Of a DNA stretch of 50,264 nt, positions 1 to 7,624 are shown in pieces; within the stretch, counting starts at the first letter, position 1; each line of letters begins with the position of its first letter. Location: NCBI GenBank assembly GCA_945862295.1, contig CAMAXT010000011.1:1-50264 (forward strand), written 5' to 3'. The translations under genes and the position numbers were made by a program. The DNA comes from Pseudobacteriovorax antillogorgiicola (GTDB lineage Bacteria; Bdellovibrionota_B; Oligoflexia; Oligoflexales; CAIYRB01). The notes under the pieces are model-generated. The model saw only the letters and a list, made by a program, of their open reading frames with translations. It searched no databases and was not told where the DNA came from.

Positions 1-1184
1 ACGACTAACTCACCAGTGCGGTATTTTTGCAGGAATACGAGTGTTTTTTCAAGAGCGTCAGGTGTGTGAGCATAATCGACAAAGGCGACTTTTCCGTCTT
101 TTCCAGAAATTTTTTCTAATCGTCCTGGCACCTGACTGACCTTTTGCCAGTGGGCGTTGTCCCAGACTTTTGACGAAACCGTCGAGCCCAGAAGTAAGGC
201 AGCCGTGAAGTTCTCTATAGCATGCGCACCGAAAAACGGAATATCTCCGCTGTAAGTGGTCTTACCTGAAACAAATGCGACTTTTGAACCGTCAAAACTT
301 TCTTTTGCGACGTCTATTTTAAGACGCGGCACCTTTGGGTCTAAATTGTCTTTGGCAGCCATCGGACCATAGATCACGGGTTTGCCATGACTAAGGCGTC
401 CGGGTAACCGCGACAGACCTGAACAGAAAAACATCGAGCCGTTGTTCTTCGTCATCGAAACGAATAGCCGGCATTTTGTCTGCCAGTAGTCTTCCTCGTC
501 CTTGTGGAAATCAAGATGATCGCGAGAAAAACTCGTAAAAGCAGCCGCATCAAACATCACAGGCGTTAGTTTTTCTTGCGCGATGGCGTGTGAGGAGACT
601 TCCATGATGCAAGTTGTAGCGCCGTCCGCGACCGCTTTTTTAAGTATCGGATAGAAAAAATCGGGATCCGGTGTCGTATGCTTTGTAGGGTGAAAGACTT
701 CGCCGATCCAAGCACCGATTGTACCGATCATTACGGTTTTTTCGCCAACGGCGTGCAGAAGCTGTCTTGTCATCCAAGCGGTACTAGTTTTACCGTTGGT
801 GCCAGTTACTCCAAGCATACGGAGCTTTTCTTGTGGATTTCCGCATGCAGCGGCAGTCAGTACACTCCAGGCAGCTCTACCAGAGGTGACGACATAAACC
901 GGGATATTTTTTGGACCAGCTGGTTCAGGTTCTTTTTCGCAAACGATGAAGGCAGCGTTAACCGCGACCGCTGTTTTTATGTAGGTATGGCCGTCACTAG
1001 CAACACCCTGATAGGCGATAAAACCGCATGTTTTACCGACTTTGCGCGAATCAGTAGAAAAGCTGACCGCCTCTGATTGCAGAGGCTTAGTATGAATACT
1101 TTTTTTCAGAATTTTATATTTAGTAAGAAGCGGCTCGATATCTTGCAGGCGGAGATTAAAGACGGGTGGAGGATTGTTGCTCAT
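1..1184 (-). CDS. murE: UDP-N-acetylmuramoyl-tripeptide synthetase (Mur ligase), C-terminus beyond window
   Basis: MurE adds the third amino acid of the peptidoglycan stem peptide to UDP-MurNAc-L-Ala-D-Glu in the cytoplasm. Reading leftward from an ATG at 1184, the frame stays open to the window edge (about 394 codons seen). The Mur ligase P-loop GTNGKT lies at about residues 128-133, followed by TTPD, MEVSSHA and SRDHLDFHKD, all typical of the MurE central domain. The C-terminal domain begins with VPGRLEKI and DYAHTPDAL near the edge. The motif that separates diaminopimelate from lysine enzymes is outside the window, so the substrate cannot be told. The start lies inside the 3' end of ftsI (29-base overlap), which fits translational coupling in the dcw operon. 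Confidence 0.95.
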   Translation of the reverse strand, partial: MSNNPPPVFNLRLQDIEPLLTKYKILKKSIHTKPLQSEAVSFSTDSRKVGKTCGFIAYQGVASDGHTYIKTAVAVNAAFIVCEKEPEPAGPKNIPVYVVTSGRAAWSVLTAAACGNPQEKLRMLGVTGTNGKTSTAWMTRQLLHAVGEKTVMIGTIGAWIGEVFHPTKHTTPDPDFFYPILKKAVADGATTCIMEVSSHAIAQEKLTPVMFDAAAFTSFSRDHLDFHKDEEDYWQTKCRLFVSMTKNNGSMFFCSGLSRLPGRLSHGKPVIYGPMAAKDNLDPKVPRLKIDVAKESFDGSKVAFVSGKTTYSGDIPFFGAHAIENFTAALLLGSTVSSKVWDNAHWQKVSQVPGRLEKISGKDGKVAFVDYAHTPDALEKTLVFLQKYRTGELV

Positions 1185-2985
1185 GTGTTCCAGCTTTTGC
1201 ATTTGTTTGAGATGCAGTCGGTAATGGGCTTACCTTGTCGGGCGCAACATTCATGTATTTTAACGTTCTATCGGTAATTTTTGAGAATATTGGCGCTGCC
1301 CAGGTACCGCCATGATAAGGCTTTATGCGCGGTTCATCAACTTGAACGTAGATGACGATATAGGGATCTTTGACCGGTGCGAATCCGACGAAACTCGCGA
1401 TGTACTTGTCTTTTGCGTAGCCCTTGATTCCCGGATCGACCTTTTGCGCCGTACCTGTTTTACCAGCGGTTGAAAACGCTGCGGTCGCGGCCCTCCGACC
1501 CGTGCCGTCGAGTACGACTTTTTCTAGAATGTTACGCATGGTTTGTGCAGTTTTTGGTGAGATCACTTGGCGGACGATGGTTGGTGTACCGTTCGTTACA
1601 ACGCTTCCGTCGGAGGAAGCAACCTTTTCCACAAGCATTGGTTTCATCAGCTTGCCGCCGTTCGCGAGCGCGCCCATCGCCTGCACCATTTCAAGACCGG
1701 TAACCATGAAACCTTGGCCGAAAGCGACGTTGGCGAAGCGAATGGTTTTCCAGGTGCTGTGATGAGCTAGGCGGCCGAACATCTGACCAGGGAAACCCAA
1801 GGTTTGCTCTTTTGAGGTAAATCCAAAGTCATTGATTGATTTGTGCGTAGCCTCTTTACCCATCTTCATAGCGATCTTGTAGGTACAGATGTTGCTTGAT
1901 TTGATGATTGTTTCTTCAGTAGTGAGCTTATCTGCAGGGTGCGTATCGTGAATGCGCTCACGCCCGACTTTCAACACACCTTTTTCACAGTCATGAACCT
2001 CACCGGTGGTCGTTTTTTTCTGGTCCATTGCAGTCGCAATAACAAACGGCTTTGTGACCGAACCTGGTTCAAATACATCGAGAAATGCCGCATTTTTCGT
2101 ATCAGCCATCTTAAGTGCTTTTGGATAATTTGGATCGAATGCCGGGTAGTTGGCCACGGCGAGAACTTTTCCAGTATGCGGATCTGAAACGATAACAAAG
2201 CCGCGTTTCGCATTGGCGTTTTTGATACCTTCTTCAAGCTCCGACTCAGCGATTTCTTGAATAACGCGGTCAATTGATAGGTAGAGGTTATTTCCGCTCT
2301 TCTCTGGTGCTGCACCGAGCGTTTCTTTTAGTATGAACTGACCCTTAGCATCCTTGGTAGCGATCACTTTGAACGCTTGACCTTTCAAATCGCTATCAAA
2401 TTGTTTTTCTAGACCGCTTAGTCCAGCATTGTCCGAACCGATAAAGCCGATCAAATGCGCTGCGGATTCGCCGGTAGGATAAAACCGCGATGGCTCAGCA
2501 ATGACGTTGATTCCAGGTATGTTTAAAGCCTGAATTTCTTCGGCTTTACGCAAGTCAATCCGGCGAGAAAGCCAGGAAAAATAGGACTTTTTGCTCGTTA
2601 GAGCTTTGATGCGTTTAAAAGGAATCTGCAGGATACGAGCAACAGTCGCTGCTTCTGGTGACTTTGCGTTGAAGAGGCGAGGGTTTACCGCGACTGAAGG
2701 TTTGCGGATACTGATAGCAAGTGGTTCTCCGCGGCGGTCGAGAATCGCACCGCGGTACGGTGATAGTTCGATAGTGCGTTGGTATTGATTGTCAGCCATC
2801 CGGGAAAGTGATGATTGCTGGGACGGAAACATGTGCAGCATACCGGCACGAAGGAGAACTGCTGCGAAAACGAAGGCAACCAGGTAATGGACGAAAGCAA
2901 AACGGTTCATATTGAATTCTCCCGGCTGAGAAACTCTCTGCCGGGAGACCATATCTTTTAGTTTCGATTTAACTTTCTTTTTCAA
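1156..2985 (-). CDS. ftsI: Peptidoglycan D,D-transpeptidase FtsI (PBP3-type)
   Basis: Septal class B penicillin-binding protein that cross-links peptidoglycan during division. A cytoplasmic N-terminus of about 28 residues is followed by one membrane helix (about 29-50) and a periplasmic part. The PBP dimerisation domain starts near SPYRGAILDRRG. The transpeptidase domain carries all three active-site motifs: SVTK (S309 nucleophile, K312), SSN (363-365) and KTGT (509-512). At 609 residues it has no room for PASTA domains. The start ATG overlaps the stop of the upstream ftsL-like gene by 4 bases, and its end overlaps murE by 29 bases, as in a coupled dcw operon transcribed from the mraZ promoter. 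Confidence 0.96.
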   Translation of the reverse strand: MKKKVKSKLKDMVSRQRVSQPGEFNMNRFAFVHYLVAFVFAAVLLRAGMLHMFPSQQSSLSRMADNQYQRTIELSPYRGAILDRRGEPLAISIRKPSVAVNPRLFNAKSPEAATVARILQIPFKRIKALTSKKSYFSWLSRRIDLRKAEEIQALNIPGINVIAEPSRFYPTGESAAHLIGFIGSDNAGLSGLEKQFDSDLKGQAFKVIATKDAKGQFILKETLGAAPEKSGNNLYLSIDRVIQEIAESELEEGIKNANAKRGFVIVSDPHTGKVLAVANYPAFDPNYPKALKMADTKNAAFLDVFEPGSVTKPFVIATAMDQKKTTTGEVHDCEKGVLKVGRERIHDTHPADKLTTEETIIKSSNICTYKIAMKMGKEATHKSINDFGFTSKEQTLGFPGQMFGRLAHHSTWKTIRFANVAFGQGFMVTGLEMVQAMGALANGGKLMKPMLVEKVASSDGSVVTNGTPTIVRQVISPKTAQTMRNILEKVVLDGTGRRAATAAFSTAGKTGTAQKVDPGIKGYAKDKYIASFVGFAPVKDPYIVIYVQVDEPRIKPYHGGTWAAPIFSKITDRTLKYMNVAPDKVSPLPTASQTNAKAGTHEQQSSTRL

Positions 2986-3272
2986 CGAGACGCGTACCGC
3001 CCTTTGGTATCTGCTTTTCCGGTGTCGACATCAGTCATGAGTTGTAAGCTGCGCTTAGTTGTTAGTTTAGCATGCTGCATCTTCAAATAGCTTCTTTTCT
3101 CAAGGAGCTCAGCTTCTTGGCCTTTTAGTTTGCCGATCTCGTAACCAGTTAAAGTTGTTTTCAAGCAAATATGAATGCGGCCGACGATGAAGGCCGTGAA
3201 CAGCGTGCAAATGAACAGTGCAGCGAGTTGTGATTTTTTGAAAAATCGTTTTTTTGTACTTCTGTTGTCCAT
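2982..3272 (-). CDS. ftsL: FtsL-like cell division protein
   Basis: A 96-residue bitopic protein between rsmH and ftsI, the place where ftsL sits in dcw clusters. It has a short basic N-terminus (KKRFFKKS), one membrane helix (about residues 14-33) and a heptad-like, charged periplasmic segment (about 40-75) that could form the coiled coil FtsL makes with FtsB. FtsL links FtsQB to the FtsWI synthase. The sequence itself is weakly conserved, as is usual for FtsL, so the call rests on size, topology and position. It overlaps ftsI by 4 bases and starts 18 bases after rsmH. Confidence 0.8.
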   Translation of the reverse strand: MDNRSTKKRFFKKSQLAALFICTLFTAFIVGRIHICLKTTLTGYEIGKLKGQEAELLEKRSYLKMQHAKLTTKRSLQLMTDVDTGKADTKGRYASR

Positions 3273-3290
3273 GGTTGGATTCCTGAGATG

Positions 3291-4253
3291 TTAAAGTTTT
3301 TCTATCACTCTAAGTTTTGCGCTTCTGGATCTTGGATTCTCGCTGAGTTCTTTTTCACTCGGTCCCATCGGAAACGGTTTCACTATCACACCTTTGGCAC
3401 CAACGATTTGATTCATCTGAATCGAGGTCACCGGCAAGTCTCTTGGAATCGCCTGCTGAAGATGTTGGGCCGTCAATGCTTGCATTGCATGCTTGATGAT
3501 CCGGTCTTCAAGAGAGTGAAATGAGATAACCGCTAATCGTCCGCCCGGCGCCAAACCCTCAAAAGCGCTGAGAAGTAAGGCTTTTAGCTCCTCAAGCTCA
3601 GCATTAACATGGATCCGGAGGGCTTGAAAAATCTTTGTCGCCGGGTGCTTCTTGCTTGGCTTTGGGTAACGCAACTCACGTTTCACAAACTCTGCAAATT
3701 CACCGGTGCGCGAAAAAGGCTTCTCGTCTCTCGCCTTAACAATCTTTGCAGCGATCATCCTGGATTTAGGCTCTTCACCGTACTGCCAAAAGATCTTTGC
3801 TAGCTCAGCATCAGAGAGCGTATTGACGACATTTGCCGCCGTCTGCCCCGTACTTTGGTCCATCCGCATGTCCAGAGGACCGTCACTCATGAAAGAGAAT
3901 CCGCGCTCTGGCGCGTCTAGCTGCATACTGGAGACACCGATGTCTGCAAGGACACCATTTATCTTGCCAAACACGCCGCACTCTTTTGCTATGCGTTCGA
4001 ACTCGGAAAAACGCCCCTGTACAGGCTTAAACCGGCCGCTATCCACATCTACCGCCAATCTGGAGCGTGCGATGTTGAGAGCGTTCATGTCTTGGTCGAT
4101 ACCAATGACCTTCCCAGTAGTGCCGACTTGTTGCAGGAGGTGCTCAGTATGACCGCCAAGCCCGACTGTGCAATCTACTGCGACCATGCCTTCCTTTAAT
4201 TGAAGGCCCTGAATGGTTTCATCAAGCAGCACGGATATATGTTTAAAGCTCAA
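3291..4253 (-). CDS. rsmH: 16S rRNA (cytosine(1402)-N(4))-methyltransferase RsmH (MraW)
   Basis: SAM-dependent enzyme that methylates N4 of C1402 in the ribosomal P site. The 320-residue protein shows the SAM-binding segment DCTVGLGGHTEHLL near the start, the RsmH signature LADIGVSSMQLD followed by RGFSFMSDGPLDMRMD, and the C-terminal FHSLEDRIIKH block. The length fits the family (about 310-320). It lies 8 bases downstream of mraZ and 18 bases before the ftsL-like gene in the standard mraZ-rsmH-ftsL-ftsI-murE order. Confidence 0.97.
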   Translation of the reverse strand: MSFKHISVLLDETIQGLQLKEGMVAVDCTVGLGGHTEHLLQQVGTTGKVIGIDQDMNALNIARSRLAVDVDSGRFKPVQGRFSEFERIAKECGVFGKINGVLADIGVSSMQLDAPERGFSFMSDGPLDMRMDQSTGQTAANVVNTLSDAELAKIFWQYGEEPKSRMIAAKIVKARDEKPFSRTGEFAEFVKRELRYPKPSKKHPATKIFQALRIHVNAELEELKALLLSAFEGLAPGGRLAVISFHSLEDRIIKHAMQALTAQHLQQAIPRDLPVTSIQMNQIVGAKGVIVKPFPMGPSEKELSENPRSRSAKLRVIEKL

Positions 4254-4261
4254 TTTTTTTC

Positions 4262-4729
4262 TCAGATCTGGATGCCGAATTCCGCCAACGAAGCATAAAC
4301 AGATGCTACTTGGTCAGAAAGCTGGTTGAACGATTCAGACCAACGCTCGGCGGACCAGATTTCAAACTTCTCAATCTGTCCGACCACAACGCAGTCACGA
4401 GCGATTCTTACATCTTTACGCAGGTCTGCGGGAAGAAGAATCCGGCCAGCTTTGTCGATTTGGCACTCTTGAGCGCAGCCAATAAAGATTCTTTTGAAGG
4501 CCATAACTTTTGGGTCAAACTGATTTAATTTAGAAATTTGAGCGATTTTAAGCGCCCATTCACTTGCTGTATATGCTGCAAGGCACTGATCAGAGATCGT
4601 CACGAAAACTGAGATGTCCTCTGAATCTTGACCTGGACTAATTTCGCCTTGGAGTTTCTTACGAAACGAAGCCGGGACCGCTAAGCGACCCTTGTCATCA
4701 ACAGAATGTTCAAACTTTCCCTGAAACAT
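4262..4729 (-). CDS. mraZ: Transcriptional regulator MraZ
   Basis: First gene of the dcw operon; MraZ is an AbrB-fold DNA-binding ring protein that represses this operon in E. coli by binding TGGG repeats. The product starts MFQGKFEHSVDDKGRLAVP, the classic first MraZ half, and a second half is seen at QIDKAGRILLPADLRK; together they give the two SpoVT/AbrB-like repeats. The frame stays open upstream to a GTG at 4825, but that codon lies inside one of the MraZ boxes and the extension has no family similarity. The ATG at 4729 (155 residues) is therefore chosen. Its Shine-Dalgarno is weak, leaving a leader of about 90 bases after the boxes. Confidence 0.94.
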   Translation of the reverse strand: MFQGKFEHSVDDKGRLAVPASFRKKLQGEISPGQDSEDISVFVTISDQCLAAYTASEWALKIAQISKLNQFDPKVMAFKRIFIGCAQECQIDKAGRILLPADLRKDVRIARDCVVVGQIEKFEIWSAERWSESFNQLSDQVASVYASLAEFGIQI

Positions 4730-4820
4730 TACTGCACCGGCTGAATAGTTTTGGAAGTTGGGATGATTTGGTATGATGGTAAGCAGCAGAGTGTTGTTAA
4801 GAGCGAGTCGGTTAGACCTT

Positions 4821-4845
4821 CCCACTTTCCCCCACTTTTTCCCAC
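4821..4845 (-). promoter_or_regulatory. Three phased MraZ boxes (operator)
   Basis: On the minus strand GTGGG occurs three times with starts exactly 10 bases apart (plus-strand CCCAC at 4821-4825, 4831-4835 and 4841-4845). Direct TGGGN repeats with 5-base spacers are the known MraZ binding pattern. They lie just downstream of a good -35/-10 pair, so MraZ bound here would block initiation or early elongation of its own operon. Confidence 0.9.
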
Positions 4846-4856
4846 TGCGTATTTTT

Positions 4857-4886
4857 ATAATAGCGCGTTCAGGAATGGTTCGTCAA
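4857..4886 (-). promoter_or_regulatory. Predicted housekeeping promoter of the mraZ (dcw) operon
   Basis: On the minus strand a -35 hexamer TTGACG (plus 4881-4886) is followed after 18 bases by a -10 hexamer TATTAT (plus 4857-4862). The start site would fall near 4850, directly at the first MraZ box, and about 120 bases before the mraZ ATG. Confidence 0.72.
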
Positions 4887-4957
4887 ATATGCGAACAAGG
4901 TTCTTCTTTGGAAAAATGTGGTTTTTGCCCTAGTTTCAGGGAATTCAGCGAATTCAG

Positions 4958-5803
4958 TTATCTGGTTACGAACGTTGTTATACCTGGACCGGTGCTACGC
5001 TGACGTCCGGTATTGCGTCTATCTGCGGTAGAAAGAGCAAGGGCCAAGCAAACGGAAAACGGAATGATCAGTAGATAGGAAGGCCATCCAGTTACGAAAG
5101 CTAGAACGAAAAGAGTCGGCAGACTCATTAGAGGTAATGTCACGTTTCTAGTGAAGCCAAGAACAACACTTAGCCAACCGATAAAAATCCCGATTAAAAG
5201 GAACAAAATAACAACTTTCGGGATATCGATACTCATGACTTGCATCACCCACTTTTGAAACGATGGAATTTTGGTGAATGCTGCGGTCATAAGGCCCAAC
5301 GATGCGATGCCCATACCAACGACTAGGATGTCCCTGATCTTCTGCGCTGTACCGTTTGAAAAGCGCTTTGAGAGCCAAGGCATTTTGTCGCCTAGAAGTG
5401 CTACGAACGTGACTGCACTCGTAAACAAGTAAAGACAGCCAGACGAACTCGCCGTGATGCCAGAACTAACAAAACGTTCAATGGTAAAGCTGAGTGTTGC
5501 GAAAGCGATAAGAAAACCGATTTTTGTCATGAAAAGCGGACCGACAACAAAGAGTACGGTCAGTTCAAGTGTGGTAAAAAACTTTCCTAAATCCAGCGCA
5601 GCCGGCAATTGGCCTTGTTCACTAAGAAGATTTACAGCGAGCAGACTCATGTAGATCGCAGTTGCGAGAACAGGCAACCAAGTCGACCAAATATTTACAC
5701 CGAAGTAGTAGCTGCGTTTCAGATACTCGTATCGAGCACCGAGGATTGCTACAAGAACGATAAGTGAGGCAGCGATGACAGTTGCAGTTAAAGACGATCC
5801 CAT
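4958..5803 (-). CDS. Polytopic inner-membrane protein of unknown function
   Basis: A 281-residue, very hydrophobic protein. I count about eight likely membrane helices: near the N-terminus (TATVIAASLIVLVAILGA), then around residues 40-62, 78-102, 115-138, 160-178, 193-213, 218-238 and 240-258. A polar, basic C-terminal tail follows (STADRRNTGRQR). I recognise no family and see no catalytic motif. A GGTGG sequence a few bases before the ATG at 5803 could be the ribosome binding site. It precedes the dcw operon in the same direction, but the mraZ promoter lies between them, so co-transcription is not required. Confidence 0.75.
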   Translation of the reverse strand: MGSSLTATVIAASLIVLVAILGARYEYLKRSYYFGVNIWSTWLPVLATAIYMSLLAVNLLSEQGQLPAALDLGKFFTTLELTVLFVVGPLFMTKIGFLIAFATLSFTIERFVSSGITASSSGCLYLFTSAVTFVALLGDKMPWLSKRFSNGTAQKIRDILVVGMGIASLGLMTAAFTKIPSFQKWVMQVMSIDIPKVVILFLLIGIFIGWLSVVLGFTRNVTLPLMSLPTLFVLAFVTGWPSYLLIIPFSVCLALALSTADRRNTGRQRSTGPGITTFVTR

Positions 5804-6159
5804 ATTCCACCCGCGCTTTCAGATTCCGGTTCAACGAGGGTAGAAAAGCAATAACTGTGCCTCGCGATTTAAAATATTTTTTGGATGATTCCAGTGGCTT
5901 AGAGACCAGTATAGACAGGAAAATATGTATATACAGTTAACACTGATCATCCCTTTAGTAGTGGAAAGAATTGGAAAAATACGGTGCTATTAGACTTATG
6001 CCTGTACACGGGTGTCTAACAGGCATTTTGCACCTGTTCTTTCTGGAAATGTTTGCCCCTTGCGGCTGCCTAATAATCCGATTGTAATAATTAAAGGAGT
6101 TATTGCGTCCAACCGAAGGTTGAACGTAGTGGCAAATTTAATTTTTTAGGAGGATTCGA
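5804..6159. other. 356-bp divergent intergenic region
   Basis: Lies between the starts of the minus-strand membrane protein and the plus-strand LysM lipoprotein. It is AT-rich around 5868-5940 and holds a terminator-like hairpin (5998-6029, listed separately), a small hairpin CAACC-GAA-GGTTG at 6110-6122, and a strong AGGAGG ribosome binding site at 6148-6153. I see no convincing -35/-10 pair and no coding frame. It could carry a long leader or a small RNA. Confidence 0.5.
5998..6029 (+). terminator. Terminator-like hairpin in the leader of the LysM lipoprotein gene
   Basis: ATGCCTGT (5998-6005) pairs perfectly with ACAGGCAT (6019-6026) around a 13-base loop that contains a smaller ACAC/GTGT pairing; the stem ends in a run of four T. 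It sits about 130 bases before the downstream ATG, so it may be an attenuator or the 3' end of a small RNA. The short T-run makes it a modest terminator. Confidence 0.45.
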
Positions 6160-7221
6160 ATGAGGTTTAGAGTGAGGCGCCTGCTCGGCGTTTCGGCACT
6201 AGCCCTACTTTTCGGTCTGCATCTGCCTGGGTGTTCCAGTCAGCAGCAAGGCGAAGAGGGGCTAGAGGTTTCCGAGCAAGGCAACGAGGCATCAGGGGAG
6301 GGCGAAAACGCCCAAGGTGAAGAAGGCGAACAAACCAACCAAGGTGAAGAAGCTCAGGGCCAAGAAGGCCAAGGTGAAGAGAACGCAGAAAACGCCGAAG
6401 GCGAAAATTCTGCGGAAGCAGAAGGCAACGCAACTGAGAACGATCTTCAAGAGATCATCCAAGAAATGAACGGCCAACAAACAGCTGACACCGGTGAAGG
6501 TGAAGCTCCATTACAACAAGATGCAGCAGCTAGCGACCCAGCGGCGATGGCAGCAACACCACCACCACCAGCAGCAAGCACCGAACCAAGCGCAAGCCCA
6601 ATGCCTTTCCAACCAGGCGGTTCTCCGGCAGCTCCGGGACTACCAGAAGTCGGATCGAAAATGGGTTACATCGTAGAAGCAGGTGACACCCTTGGCAAAA
6701 TCTCACAAAAAATCTATGGAACAACAGGCCGTTGGAATGAACTGGCCACACTAAGCGGATTGTCAAACCCGAGCCGTATTTATCCAGGTGATCTGGTTTA
6801 TTACACTCTCGACGAGAGCGCGGTCTCATTTGCAACAGCTTACGAATCAGCACAACGCGGCACTGAAAACGTTCAACCAGGTGACACACTAGCAACAATC
6901 GCACAACGCATCTACGGCAGCAGCAAAGCATGGCGCTCACTATGGCGTCACAACGATAAAATCGACAACCCAGATATCCTCGCAGCGGGTTCAGCTGTTT
7001 ATTACGTACCATCAGGATCAGCAACAGCGGCAGTTAACACAATCAAAACCAGCATCGCAAAAGTCTCTAAATCAGCTCTCGAAACCAGCAAAAAAGCGTC
7101 TAAATCTTTGGTAAACAAAGCAAAATCAATGAAAGTTTCTCAAGTAACATCTAAACTCAATGTTAACTCATTTGCATCAATCTCTAACGTTCTTAGCAGC
7201 GGCTTAGCGGCAGCAATCTAA
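6160..7221 (+). CDS. LysM-domain lipoprotein with acidic low-complexity linker
   Basis: A 353-residue exported protein. The N-terminus has basic residues, a hydrophobic core and a lipobox LPGC (C at about residue 25), so it should be a lipid-anchored envelope protein. Residues about 30-105 are dominated by E, G, Q, N and A. A proline/alanine-rich stretch follows (about 120-160). Two LysM peptidoglycan-binding domains come next: one from GYIVEAGDTLGKISQKIYG, the other from NVQPGDTLATIAQRIYG. The last 65 residues are rich in Lys, Ser and Ala. No enzymatic domain is visible, so it probably binds or tethers peptidoglycan. Translation should be strong: AGGAGG lies 6 bases before the ATG. Confidence 0.88.
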   Translation: MRFRVRRLLGVSALALLFGLHLPGCSSQQQGEEGLEVSEQGNEASGEGENAQGEEGEQTNQGEEAQGQEGQGEENAENAEGENSAEAEGNATENDLQEIIQEMNGQQTADTGEGEAPLQQDAAASDPAAMAATPPPPAASTEPSASPMPFQPGGSPAAPGLPEVGSKMGYIVEAGDTLGKISQKIYGTTGRWNELATLSGLSNPSRIYPGDLVYYTLDESAVSFATAYESAQRGTENVQPGDTLATIAQRIYGSSKAWRSLWRHNDKIDNPDILAAGSAVYYVPSGSATAAVNTIKTSIAKVSKSALETSKKASKSLVNKAKSMKVSQVTSKLNVNSFASISNVLSSGLAAAI

Positions 7222-7624
7222 CAACTGATCATAGTGCCAGATACCATCAGAAGTTCACCAAGTCCTATTTAGAGAAAACTGTTTTTTAAATGTGACTGAA
7301 TGTCTGAGGTAGGTTTCAAACATCTGATCGACAGCAAAAGACAGGCTGACTTTCTAGATCGAGACCAACGAAAGTAACAGTGCCTTGAAAGATTGACCGG
7401 ATTTGCAAACAGGTGTCCCCAAGTGTTCTCAGGCCAGAAAACACGAAGGCTCACTCAGATGTAAACAGATGTCGGATTTTACAAGGCCAGATGCTTTCTT
7501 TACCCCCCCCAATCTCCCTAGTCATCCGCACGTAAAAAATCCCCATAAAAATCCCTATTTCGGATCTGTATAGGCGATGTGTCTAGTCATGTTGTATAGG
7601 TGAACAAGGTACTCGTGGGTATGA
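7222..7624. other. 403-bp convergent intergenic region
   Basis: Lies between the 3' ends of the LysM lipoprotein gene and the minus-strand nucleotidyltransferase gene. I see no credible gene and no strong terminator. It contains a run of eight C near 7503-7510, short repeats of TGTATAGG (near 7567 and 7593), and on the minus strand weak ATCC/GGAT pairing followed by T-runs near 7535-7565 that could help end transcription of the minus-strand operon. Confidence 0.4.

Noticed and set aside
4730-4825. N-terminal extension of mraZ to a GTG at 4825.
   Set aside because: The GTG lies in an MraZ box and the extra 32 residues have no family similarity; MFQGKF at 4729 is the normal start.
6530-7024. 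164-codon open frame on the minus strand within the LysM lipoprotein gene.
   Set aside because: It is produced by the biased codons of the LysM gene on the other strand and looks like no protein.
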